This document shows positions 51,114 through 59,526 of a DNA stretch of 64,000 bases, in pieces. The notes beneath the pieces are model-generated. The model had not been told where the DNA came from and did no database searches. It was given only the letters and a program-made list of their open reading frames with translations. The position numbers were made by a program, and so were the translations under genes. The stretch's first letter is position 1, and each line of letters opens with the position of its first letter. This DNA is from Gammaproteobacteria bacterium 53_120_T64 (lineage in GTDB: Bacteria; Pseudomonadota; Gammaproteobacteria; Pseudomonadales; Porticoccaceae): the NCBI GenBank assembly GCA_002162815.1, contig MAAT01000062.1, positions 23,523 through 87,522 of the forward strand, in the 5' to 3' direction.

Positions 51114-51145
51114 CACCGAAACTGCCTTTACGCGCAGCTTCGGTG
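51114..51145 (+). terminator. Hairpin between the crotonase and the first dehydrogenase gene
   Basis: CACCGAA and TTCGGTG, with an inner CTGC/GCAG, make an 11-pair stem interrupted by one mismatch. Only TCGTTT follows, so it may be a partial terminator or RNA-processing hairpin within an operon. Confidence 0.4.
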
Positions 51146-51171
51146 TCGTTTGCCGACACCCGGAGTAAACC

Positions 51172-52275
51172 ATGTTCGAGCTAGACCCCGGTGAAGATCT
51201 CACCCTGATTGTCGACGTTGTACAGCGTTTTTCTACCGATATTCTCAGCCAGCAATACCGCGATTTTGAAGCCAACGAAGCCATCCCCGAGGCCGTACTC
51301 AACAGCTATTCAGCGCTGGGCTTGAGCGCCATGGAGCTACCCGAAAGCCTCGGCGGTGCCGGTCTCGGCAGTCGTGCCAAATGCACCATTCTCGAAGAAC
51401 TCGGCTACGGCGACCCCGGTGCTACCCTCGCTCTCGACGGCATTGGCCCGGCCCTTTACGCGCTTGCCGAACTCGGTGGCGACAGTGCGGTAGAGCGCAT
51501 TATTTTGCCGCGTCTCAGTGATCCCTCCGCTCGTATAGCGCTTATCTGGGACGATGGCGATGCACGGAAAAAAGACAGCTTGTGCCGTGCTGACAATCGC
51601 TACAGCGGCACTGTGCCCTGGCTGCCTTGCGCCGATGCCGATCTGCTGGTTATTCTCGATAAACAGGGTGCCTCTCTGATTGAAAGCGGTTTCACCTTCA
51701 GCCCACTAAGAGGTAGCGGCCTGCGCGCAGCCGGTGCCGCAGAACTCGTTCTTGATCAAGCCGCCATCATCGAGCGCTGGGACGAGCCCGCTGGCGCCGC
51801 TCGCGCACTGGCAAAGTGGCAGCTCTATATTGCCGCGCTATTAGTCGGCGTCAGCCGCGTCGCGGCCGAGACCTCCCGCGAATACGCCATGGAGCGGGTC
51901 GCCTTTGGCAAGCCCATCGCCCACCATCAAGCCCTAGCCTTTTTAATTACCGATATGCACACCGCTGTCGATAGCAGCCGTCTGTTGGTACAGGATGCTG
52001 CCTGTCGCGCCGACGCAGGTCAGCCCTTTGTAGAAGCTGCCGCTACCGCTTTTGTTGAAGCCAGCGAAAACGCCCTGTTCGTGACTCCCAACGCCCTGCA
52101 AATTTTTGGCGGCCAGGGCTTTATGCAAGACCTGCCGCTGGAAAAATATATGCGCGAGGCCCGCACCCTCAGCTTGCTGGCCGGTGGTATTGATCGGGCT
52201 AAAGAGATCGCCGGTCAGGCGCTTTGCCGTATCGAAGGCACAGTAGAACTATCGGCCCTCGCATTGAGCCGCTAA
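51172..52275 (+). CDS. Acyl-CoA dehydrogenase-like protein lacking the C-terminal EGT glutamate
   Basis: This 367-residue flavoprotein-family member has the three-domain ACAD layout: a helical N-terminus (GLSAMELPESLGGAGLG), a middle beta domain, and a C-terminal helical domain with RVAFGKPIAHHQALAF and ALQIFGGQGFMQDLPLEKYMREA. The position of the EGT motif reads LSLLAGGIDRA, so the usual catalytic Glu is absent there. It ends about 95 bases before a second, canonical dehydrogenase. A non-catalytic or FAD-handling subunit of a heteromer is the likely explanation; a relocated base is the alternative. Confidence 0.88.
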   Translation: MFELDPGEDLTLIVDVVQRFSTDILSQQYRDFEANEAIPEAVLNSYSALGLSAMELPESLGGAGLGSRAKCTILEELGYGDPGATLALDGIGPALYALAELGGDSAVERIILPRLSDPSARIALIWDDGDARKKDSLCRADNRYSGTVPWLPCADADLLVILDKQGASLIESGFTFSPLRGSGLRAAGAAELVLDQAAIIERWDEPAGAARALAKWQLYIAALLVGVSRVAAETSREYAMERVAFGKPIAHHQALAFLITDMHTAVDSSRLLVQDAACRADAGQPFVEAAATAFVEASENALFVTPNALQIFGGQGFMQDLPLEKYMREARTLSLLAGGIDRAKEIAGQALCRIEGTVELSALALSR

Positions 52276-52370
52276 GCACTTGCACAGACACGCGCCAAGC
52301 AAATAGACACTCGAATAATAGCGCGGACACTAGATGTAGAAAGTCAACGCGCTCAAACAGGACCTTAACA

Positions 52371-53576
52371 ATGGATTTTGCAATTGACAGCGCCACCCAG
52401 CAGCGCATCGAGAAACTGCAGGAACTGGGCCGCGAACACATGCGCCCCCTGGGTATCGAGGCCGACAAACTCGGGCGCCCGACACCACCCGATCACCCCT
52501 ATTTTGAAAAACTGGTTGCCATGGGCTACGGCCGCACCCGCTACAAGGGCCGTAAAGGGCAGGATGACACGCCGGTGAAAAGCGCTGACAAAAACAAGGC
52601 CAAAAAAAGGGCTCGCTCACGCGCCAGTTTATTGCTGTCAGAAGAAATGTCTTACTGGGATCGTGGCGTTGCCGTATCGGCACCCGGCCCGGGGCTCGGT
52701 GAGGGCGCCATCATGTCGATGGGCACGGAGGATCAAAAAGAGCGCTACCTCAGCCCTTTTATCAAGCTCGACAAACCCCGCTGGGGTGCCTTCGCCATGA
52801 CCGAGCCCGCTGCCGGCTCCGATGTCGCCGGCATACAAACCCGCGCCATTAAAGACGGCGACAACTGGGTACTCATTGGCAACAAGTCATTTTCGGGTAA
52901 CTCTAGCCGCTCCGACTTCATCCTCGTTTGGGCTACCGTCGATCCCTCTCTGGGGCGCGGCGGGCATCGCGCCTTTCTGGTTGAGCGCGGCATGCCCGGT
53001 TTACAAGACTTTCACATCGAAAAGAAAATGGGTCTCAAGGCCTATGAGTCCACCTCGTTTCGGCTAGAAGAGTGTCGCGTACCGGGCGAAAACTTGCTCG
53101 GCGGCGAGGCCTATTATGAAAGCCGCGCCGGCTTTAAAGGTGCCATGGCCACCTTCAACGCTACCCGCCCACTGATCGCGGCGATGGCGGTCGGCATTGG
53201 CCGCTCGGCACTGGATGAGTCCCTCGCCTTCGCCCGAGAAAATCAAATGCTCGACGACTCACGTGTACGCGACCGACTCGAACGGGTCACCCGCAAATTG
53301 CGCGTCGCTCGCTTGTTGTGCCTTAAAGCCGCCTGGTTGGCCGACAATCAGCGACCCAATATTGTCGAGGCTTCAATGTCGAAAGCTGTCGCCCCCACCG
53401 CCGCCTTTGAGGCCACTAGCTTTGGTATGGAACTACTGGGCATGGTCGGCGGGCGTGGCGATCACCTTATTGAAAAGCTGTTTCGCGATGTTAAGGCCAT
53501 GGATATTGTTGAGGGCACCGGGCAAATACAGCGCGTGGTAATGGCGCGACAGCTGGTCGGGTTACCTCACGGATAA
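52371..53576 (+). CDS. Acyl-CoA dehydrogenase
   Basis: This 401-residue enzyme starts at the ATG at 52371, which has CAGGA 8 bases upstream; the frame is open to 52224, but the extension is rich in Arg, Thr and Ser. It shows FAMTEPAAGSDVAG (flavin loop), GNKSFSGN, the substrate helix region and the catalytic Glu381 in DIVEGTGQIQR. A Lys/Arg-rich insert near residues 58-85 (KGRKGQDDTPVKSADKNKAK) is unusual for the family. It lies after the atypical dehydrogenase gene on the same strand and probably partners it. Confidence 0.93.
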   Translation: MDFAIDSATQQRIEKLQELGREHMRPLGIEADKLGRPTPPDHPYFEKLVAMGYGRTRYKGRKGQDDTPVKSADKNKAKKRARSRASLLLSEEMSYWDRGVAVSAPGPGLGEGAIMSMGTEDQKERYLSPFIKLDKPRWGAFAMTEPAAGSDVAGIQTRAIKDGDNWVLIGNKSFSGNSSRSDFILVWATVDPSLGRGGHRAFLVERGMPGLQDFHIEKKMGLKAYESTSFRLEECRVPGENLLGGEAYYESRAGFKGAMATFNATRPLIAAMAVGIGRSALDESLAFARENQMLDDSRVRDRLERVTRKLRVARLLCLKAAWLADNQRPNIVEASMSKAVAPTAAFEATSFGMELLGMVGGRGDHLIEKLFRDVKAMDIVEGTGQIQRVVMARQLVGLPHG

Positions 53577-53582
53577 GCAGGC

Positions 53583-53606
53583 TATTATTTTAAATATAAA
53601 ATAATA
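53583..53606. repeat. AT-rich perfect inverted repeat
   Basis: TATTATTTTA and TAAAATAATA surround a 4-base centre directly after the dehydrogenase stop. With few G-C pairs it is a weak hairpin; it might be a binding site or an AT-rich terminator. Confidence 0.35.
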
Positions 53607-53665
53607 AACGTAAAAACATACAATCATTTATAGATATTTTACAAATGCGCCGCGCAAAAATAAAT

Positions 53666-53716
53666 ACACGCCATTGGCGGGTTTAATAAGCCGGAAAACA
53701 AAGTCAATGGCGGTGT
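53666..53716. repeat. Inverted repeat upstream of the NHL lipoprotein gene
   Basis: ACACGCCATTG (53666-53676) and CAATGGCGGTGT (53705-53716) are inverted copies differing by one inserted G, 28 bases apart and about 80 bases before the start of the next gene. An operator pair or a leader hairpin would fit. Confidence 0.4.
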
Positions 53717-53796
53717 TCTAATGACACGCATCACCGATTAAAACCAGAACACATACAGACAAACAACACATAAAAACAATAATTTACGAGGCGCTA

Positions 53797-55461
53797 ATGA
53801 AGCACACCATAAAGTTAAAGGCATTATTCTCTGCCCTGCTCGCAACACTGGCGCTTAGTAGTTGCGGCACTGACACCGAAACCAGCAAAGGCTTGCTTGA
53901 GGCCGACGGCAGCAAAGACCCCTATCTGGTGCAATACCTGGTGCCCGGCTCAGACTTTCTCAGTATTCACGGCATCACCTTTGACAAGGACGACAACATC
54001 TACGCCGGCAGTGTGTTGGGCCAGAGCATCCACAAAATCGACACCCTGACCGGCGAATCCACCGTGTTTGTCGGCCCACCCCAGGGCATGGCCGATGATC
54101 TCGAATTCGGCCCCGACGGCACTTTAGTGTGGACATCCATCCTCACCGGTCAGGTACACGCACGCCGTCCCAATGGTGAGATTTATCTGGTCGCCGATAA
54201 ACTACCGGGTATAAACTCGGTGGCCTTTAGCCCCTCCGGCCGCCTCTTTGTCACACAAGTGTTGTGGGGTGACGCGCTGTGGGAACTCGATCTCGCCGGT
54301 CACAAACCACCGCGCAAGGTGATCGAAAATATGGGCCATCTCAATGGCTTTGATTTCGATAAAGACGGCTATCTCTACGGCCCCCTGCTCTACAAAGGCA
54401 AAGTGGTCAAAATTGATGTCGACAGCGGTGATATGACCACCCTGGCCAGTGGCTTTAAAATCCCGGTGGCCGTCAATCTCGACAGCCATGACAATCTCTA
54501 TGTGGCCGACACAGCCCTCGGCCGTATGTTGCGGGTCGATATCAAAAGCGGTGAGAAAACCCTGGTCGCCACCGTTGAACCGGGCATCGACAACCTCGCC
54601 CTGAATAGCCGCGATGAGCTGTACATCACCAATATGAACGACAACGCGTTGCTCAAAATCCACACCCGCACCGGCGCGGCGCGCACTGTCGTACGCAGTG
54701 ATATTTCCGTACCCGGCGGCCTCGACCTGATCGAAGCAGACGGTAAAGAAACCCTGCTGCTCGGCAACCTCTTTACCTATAGCGCGATTGACGGCGCTAG
54801 CGGTGCGGTGACGGATATTAAGCGCGGCCTGCGCGACCACTTTGAGTTGCCGATGTCGGTCAATATCCGGGGCGAGCGAGTGGTTGTCACCAGCTGGTTT
54901 ACCAGCGGCGTCGAAATTCTCGATCGCAACAGCCACCAAAGCCTCGCCGTGCACCACGGCTTTCAGCAACCCGTTGATGCTCTCGAATTAGTGGATGGCA
55001 CCCTGCTGGTTGCCGAACACGGCACCGGGTCGATACTTGAAGTCTCCGCAGACGGCGACCGCGAGGTACTGGTCGACGGACTCCCCGGTATCGCCGCACT
55101 GCGCCAGGGCTCCGATGAAGATAGCGTCTACGCCACCGACGTACTTAAGGGCCAATTGTTAGAAATCGACGACAACGGTGATATCGACATTATCGCCGAG
55201 GGACTCGAGCGCCCCGAGGGTTTCGATGTCGCCGCCGATGGCAGTATCGTCCTGGCCGAAGTCGGCAAGCTGCGTATTGTGCGCATCGACCCCAACAGCG
55301 GAGAGATCAGCGAGATTGCCCGCAACCTGGCCATCGGCCTCGCCCCAGCCCAGGGCACACCGCCGGGCTATATCCAAACCGGGGTAGTGGTGTCCCGCGC
55401 TGGCAATATTTATGTCAGCTCCGATTTAAATACGGCGATTTATAAAATCACACCGCAATAG
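53797..55461 (+). CDS. NHL/SMP-30-like beta-propeller lipoprotein
   Basis: This 554-residue protein has a lipoprotein signal (hydrophobic stretch ending LSSCG, Cys about residue 24). The rest is made of repeated propeller blades with patterns such as ITFDKDDNIYAG, VAFSPSGRLFVT, FDFDKDGYLYG, VNLDSHDNLYVAD and FDVAADGSIVLAE, enough for two propellers or one large one. Relatives include gluconolactonase/SMP-30 and NHL proteins, which bind or hydrolyse lactones or bind other partners. It probably sits in the cell envelope. A pathway role is not evident. Confidence 0.82.
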   Translation: MKHTIKLKALFSALLATLALSSCGTDTETSKGLLEADGSKDPYLVQYLVPGSDFLSIHGITFDKDDNIYAGSVLGQSIHKIDTLTGESTVFVGPPQGMADDLEFGPDGTLVWTSILTGQVHARRPNGEIYLVADKLPGINSVAFSPSGRLFVTQVLWGDALWELDLAGHKPPRKVIENMGHLNGFDFDKDGYLYGPLLYKGKVVKIDVDSGDMTTLASGFKIPVAVNLDSHDNLYVADTALGRMLRVDIKSGEKTLVATVEPGIDNLALNSRDELYITNMNDNALLKIHTRTGAARTVVRSDISVPGGLDLIEADGKETLLLGNLFTYSAIDGASGAVTDIKRGLRDHFELPMSVNIRGERVVVTSWFTSGVEILDRNSHQSLAVHHGFQQPVDALELVDGTLLVAEHGTGSILEVSADGDREVLVDGLPGIAALRQGSDEDSVYATDVLKGQLLEIDDNGDIDIIAEGLERPEGFDVAADGSIVLAEVGKLRIVRIDPNSGEISEIARNLAIGLAPAQGTPPGYIQTGVVVSRAGNIYVSSDLNTAIYKITPQ

Positions 55462-55546
55462 TCCGTTTTACGGCAAAATAACAAGCCGAGCTGAATTATT
55501 ACCTTGCCGTAATGGCCGTACGCTCTCATCAACGTTACAAGAGATC

Positions 55547-56338
55547 ATGAAACTCAAACTCCACCACATTAATGCCTTTACCGACACCCTATTCACGGGT
55601 AACTATGCCGGTGTTATTTTCCTCGACGAGTGGCTCAGCACAGCACTTATGCAAGCGATTGCCACCGAGAATAACCTATCGGAAACGGCCTTCGTCAAAC
55701 AGACAGCTGACAATACCTATCAGATTCGCTGGTTTTCACCTCTTAGCGAAATCGACTTTTGCGGCCACGCCACGCTGGCCAGTGCCTACGTGCTGTTTAA
55801 ACAAGATCAAGCCTTGGACGACCTTGAGTTTTACGCCAAGGCCGTGGGCACCTTAAAAGTCCGACGCGAAACGGATGGCTTGATTGCCATGACCTTTCCC
55901 CGACAGATGCCAGAGCCCGTCAGCGATATACCCCCGCCACTGTTGGCCGGCTTGTCGATTGCGCCCAGTGAGGTACTTATCAATCGTCAGGCCTACTTTG
56001 CCATTTACACCAGCGAAACCGATATTCATTCACTCAAACCCAACTTGGCAGAGTTAAAAAAACTGGCCCCCTACGATGTGGTGATTAGCGCGGCGGCCCA
56101 TGATTACGACTTTATTTCCCGCTATTTCTGGCCCGCCTCCGGTGGCGATGAGGACCCCGTCACCGGCTCTATTCACAGCGGCCTGGCACCCTTCTGGGCC
56201 CAGCGACTCAACAAGACCCCACTCACGGCCTATCAGGCTTCACAGCGCGGGGGGCTGTTGCACTGCCGTATGCAGACAGATTCCGTCATTATCTCCGGGC
56301 GGGCCGTGCAATACCTTGAGGGCGATATAGAGATTTAA
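55547..56338 (+). CDS. PhzF-family isomerase-like protein
   Basis: This 263-residue protein has the diaminopimelate-epimerase-like fold of the PhzF family: NAFTDTLFTGNYAGVIFL, the catalytic Glu in NNLSETAFV (about residue 45), DFCGHATLAS and the C-terminal GSIHSGLAPFW. Characterised members isomerise phenazine precursors or related small molecules, but most are unassigned. It lies between the propeller gene and the sulfhydrylase gene on the same strand, with gaps of about 85 bases, so cotranscription is uncertain. Confidence 0.9.
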   Translation: MKLKLHHINAFTDTLFTGNYAGVIFLDEWLSTALMQAIATENNLSETAFVKQTADNTYQIRWFSPLSEIDFCGHATLASAYVLFKQDQALDDLEFYAKAVGTLKVRRETDGLIAMTFPRQMPEPVSDIPPPLLAGLSIAPSEVLINRQAYFAIYTSETDIHSLKPNLAELKKLAPYDVVISAAAHDYDFISRYFWPASGGDEDPVTGSIHSGLAPFWAQRLNKTPLTAYQASQRGGLLHCRMQTDSVIISGRAVQYLEGDIEI

Positions 56339-56425
56339 CCTACTAGCGCGCCACATCAACACAGATATAAAGCCGACACCGGTACTCTCTCAAACCCCAG
56401 CACTAGCAACTGGACATCCACGTAT

Positions 56426-57700
56426 ATGAAACTTGACTCCATCGCCCTCCACCACGGCTACGCAGCGGAGGCCACCACCAAAGCGGCGGCCGTACCAATT
56501 TATCAAACCACCTCCTACACCTTCGATGACACCCAGCACGGCGCCGATCTCTTCGACCTAAAAGTGCCGGGCAACATTTACAGCCGCATTATGAACCCCA
56601 CCACCGCCGTGCTCGAAAAGCGTCTAGCGGCCATGGAGGGCGGCGTCGGTGCACTGGCGGTGGCATCCGGCATGGCGGCGATCACCTACGCGATTCAATG
56701 CATTTGCGAGGTCGGCGACAATATCGTCAGCACCAGTCAACTCTATGGCGGCACCTATAACTTGTTTGCCCACAGCTTCCCCCGCCAGGGCATTGAAGCC
56801 AGAATGGTGTCTCACGATGACTTCGACGGCTTCGAGGCGCAAATCGACGATAGAACCCGGGCCTTGTTCTGTGAGTCCATCGGCAACCCGGCGGGCAATA
56901 TTGTCGATATTGAACGGCTGGCCGAGATTGCCCACCGCCACGGCGTGCCATTGATTGTCGACAACACCGTAGCCACACCCTATTTGTGCCGAGCCTTTGA
57001 ACACGGCGCCGACATCATCGTCCACTCCCTAACCAAGTACATTGGCGGCCACGGCACATCTATTGGCGGGGTGATTATCGACTCGGGTAAGTTCGACTGG
57101 GTGAAACACAAGGCGCGCTTTGCCATGCTCAACGAACCCGACCCCTCCTATCATGGCGTGGTCTATACCGAAACCTTTGGCCCGGCGGCCTATATTGGCC
57201 GCTGTCGTATCGTGCCACTGCGCAATACCGGGGCCGCTATTTCGCCACAGAACGCTTTTCAAATCCTTCAGGGGCTTGAGACCCTGGGACTGCGTATGGA
57301 TAGGCACTGTGAAAATGCCCTCGCGCTGGCCAACTATCTGCACCAGCACGATAAAGTTCAATGGGTGAACTACGCCGCCCTCGACGACAGCCCCTACCGC
57401 GACGCCTGTCAGACAATTTGCGGCGGCCGCGCCTCGGGGGTTCTCAGCTTTGGCATAGCCGGCGGCGCCGAGGCTGGCGGCCAGTTTATCGACGCCCTGC
57501 AAATGATACTGCGCCTGGTGAATATTGGTGATGCCAAATCACTGGCCTGCCACCCCGCCTCAACCACCCACCGCCAGCTCAACAACGACGAGCTAGCCAA
57601 GGCCGGCGTCAGCGCAGACCTGGTGCGTATCTCGGTGGGCATTGAGCATATTGATGACATCATTGGCGATGTTGAGCAGGCCCTAGGAGCGGTACGCTAG
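56426..57700 (+). CDS. metY: O-acetylhomoserine sulfhydrylase (MetY type)
   Basis: This 424-residue PLP enzyme makes homocysteine from O-acetylhomoserine and sulfide. The Cys/Met metabolism fold shows the N-terminal YQTTSYTF and IYSRIMNPTTAVLEKRLAAMEGG, the cofactor Tyr in SQLYGGTYN, and the Schiff-base Lys204 in HSLTKYIGGHG. Length and the NPDPSYHGVVY-like loop (NEPDPSYHGV) place it with MetY rather than MetB/MetC. It feeds the homocysteine used by MetH, also in this window. A strong terminator follows. Confidence 0.92.
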   Translation: MKLDSIALHHGYAAEATTKAAAVPIYQTTSYTFDDTQHGADLFDLKVPGNIYSRIMNPTTAVLEKRLAAMEGGVGALAVASGMAAITYAIQCICEVGDNIVSTSQLYGGTYNLFAHSFPRQGIEARMVSHDDFDGFEAQIDDRTRALFCESIGNPAGNIVDIERLAEIAHRHGVPLIVDNTVATPYLCRAFEHGADIIVHSLTKYIGGHGTSIGGVIIDSGKFDWVKHKARFAMLNEPDPSYHGVVYTETFGPAAYIGRCRIVPLRNTGAAISPQNAFQILQGLETLGLRMDRHCENALALANYLHQHDKVQWVNYAALDDSPYRDACQTICGGRASGVLSFGIAGGAEAGGQFIDALQMILRLVNIGDAKSLACHPASTTHRQLNNDELAKAGVSADLVRISVGIEHIDDIIGDVEQALGAVR

Positions 57701-57718
57701 CTCCCCAGCGAAGTTACA

Positions 57719-57753
57719 GGGGCCTGTAGACAGCCAAGCCCAGGCCCCTTTTT
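57719..57753 (+). terminator. Rho-independent terminator after metY
   Basis: GGGGCCTG (57719-57726) pairs perfectly with CAGGCCCC (57741-57748), followed by five T, shortly after the metY stop. Confidence 0.88.
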
Positions 57754-57992
57754 AACGCTCTGGTTATAGGCCTTGCGGTTCGAACCCCCTACCCCTTGAT
57801 ACATCCAGTGAAAACATACTGCACAACAGCCAGTAAAATCAGCTCAAAAATACCAGTAAGAGCTTGTTTTAAATAACTATATAAAAACTATGACAACCTA
57901 CTTACCCACTGGTACAAAGAGTTACTGTGAATTGGAAAACAGCCGCCAATACGATACACTGGGGGCCCTCCAACTAGCGACCGATAATAGAA

Positions 57993-58613
57993 ATGAGCAA
58001 AACCAATAAAACGCGCTGGGGCAAAGCCATTCAGAGTAAAGATGTACAGCACGACCTGAAACGCACCGCCATTCTCAAAACGGCCGCCCGCTTGTTTAAT
58101 CAAAACGGCTTCCGCGAAACCTCTCTCAACGACCTGGCTCAGGAACTACAGGTCACCAAACCGACCCTGTATTACTATATTGAAAATAAGGAAGACATCC
58201 TCTTTCAATGCCTGCTCACCGCCATTACTCAAATGCTCGAACAAACCGCCAGCATCCAAAATACCGAGCTCACTGGACTCAAAAAACTCGGCCGCTTTAT
58301 CTATTTATTCACCTCTATTTTCGATGACGAATATGGCCGCTGCCTGTCCCGCCCCGGCCCCGATCCCCTGTCAGACAAATACCTGCAGCAGATAGCCCCC
58401 CTCTATCAGCAACTCGATGCGGCGATGCGCGACATCATCGACAGCGGTATCGAGGATAAATCCATTCGCGCCTGCAACCCCAAGATCACCGCCTTCACCA
58501 TCTTTGGCGCCATTAACTGGATGACGCAGTGGTATCAGGTGGATGGTGAGATGACCACGCGTGAGGTCGCCGACGAAATGGCCGAGATGTTTACCCGAGG
58601 GCTAGCGGGCTAA
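57993..58613 (+). CDS. TetR/AcrR-family transcriptional regulator
   Basis: This 206-residue regulator has an N-terminal helix-turn-helix with LNDLAQELQVTKPTLYYYIENKEDIL and a helical ligand domain whose LSRPGPDPLSDKY segment I do not recognise. This HTH form is frequent among regulators of acyl-CoA catabolism, which would fit the dehydrogenase genes nearby, but no shared operator was found. It starts with ATG at 57993 and stands alone after the metY terminator. Confidence 0.88.
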   Translation: MSKTNKTRWGKAIQSKDVQHDLKRTAILKTAARLFNQNGFRETSLNDLAQELQVTKPTLYYYIENKEDILFQCLLTAITQMLEQTASIQNTELTGLKKLGRFIYLFTSIFDDEYGRCLSRPGPDPLSDKYLQQIAPLYQQLDAAMRDIIDSGIEDKSIRACNPKITAFTIFGAINWMTQWYQVDGEMTTREVADEMAEMFTRGLAG

Positions 58614-58729
58614 TAAGCCCCGACGACACCAAGTATTGTGTATTGGCAGATTGAGAGGTACTGTAGGAAGCGTCAGCTGGCACTTATACTACGTTGACAC
58701 GGCTTTCGGCCCATCATCAGGAGTACGTT

Positions 58730-59425
58730 ATGACGATCACCGTACCCGAGCACAACAGCGACAAAGTTGTGGATATCTTCACCGGCCAGACCTGGTCCCC
58801 GGCACGGGTTTCACCCTTTATCCGCCTGGCACCCGAGCTCGACGGGCTCGAAATGCTCTACTCCAATAGCGCCCATCCCGACACTAGCTTTAGCATCAAA
58901 ATACTTTGCTGGGGCCTGCGTGAAGACGGTGACATTGTCGGCCTAGTGCCCTGGCTCGACAACATCACGTCCTGTCCCGACATGAGGGATCCACTGGATG
59001 GCAAGTGGGAGAGTTACTATGACCCCGGCACCGAAGAGCTCTTCCACGACGCCCCCTTGCACAAGGCTCTAGAGCTAGAAATGGCCGCCAAGTACTACGA
59101 GTACAGTTTCGAAAACGCCAGCGATGTCGTTCAGGAAATACCCGATAGCATTGGCACCCACGCGGTGTTTTCCAACGACGGCCTAAAAACTCTGCGCTTA
59201 ACAGAAGTCGTCAGCTGGCGTCTGCTGCACAATGGCGAAATCCACGCTCAGGTCGCCGATCAAAGCAAGGTGCAGACAACCCCAGTGCTACCCGGTGATA
59301 ACTGCCTCTACAGCACCGCTTCCGATGTCGATTTTCGCTACTTTTTCCAACATCACATCGCCAATAAAATCAAAGCTCAAGACCCCGAGGCGCTGGCGGC
59401 TATCGCCATACTCACGGAAACGTAG
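58730..59425 (+). CDS. Conserved hypothetical protein
   Basis: From the ATG at 58730, with AGGAG 6 bases upstream, this protein has 231 residues; the upstream TTG at 58694 is less likely. It is soluble and acidic with no signal or membrane segment. Visible features are KILCWGLREDGDIVGLVPWLDNI near residues 55-80, ESYYDPGTEELF, and a C-terminal FRYFFQHHIANKIKAQDPEALAAIA. I do not recognise a family. It follows the TetR gene by about 115 bases and converges on the M20 peptidase gene. Confidence 0.75.
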   Translation: MTITVPEHNSDKVVDIFTGQTWSPARVSPFIRLAPELDGLEMLYSNSAHPDTSFSIKILCWGLREDGDIVGLVPWLDNITSCPDMRDPLDGKWESYYDPGTEELFHDAPLHKALELEMAAKYYEYSFENASDVVQEIPDSIGTHAVFSNDGLKTLRLTEVVSWRLLHNGEIHAQVADQSKVQTTPVLPGDNCLYSTASDVDFRYFFQHHIANKIKAQDPEALAAIAILTET

Positions 59426-59526
59426 GCTAGGCCAACGACATCGGGAAGAAGTCTACACCCGAGCTATCTCTCCCAACTTAGCGCTGCGGGTACGGGCTAC
59501 ACAGACCACCAGCCATTGCCTTGTGG

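Noticed and set aside
54202..54969. A 255-codon open frame on the minus strand inside the NHL lipoprotein gene
   Set aside because: It lies entirely antisense to a gene with a signal peptide and regular propeller repeats; its translation has no recognisable motif and arises from the high-GC codon bias.
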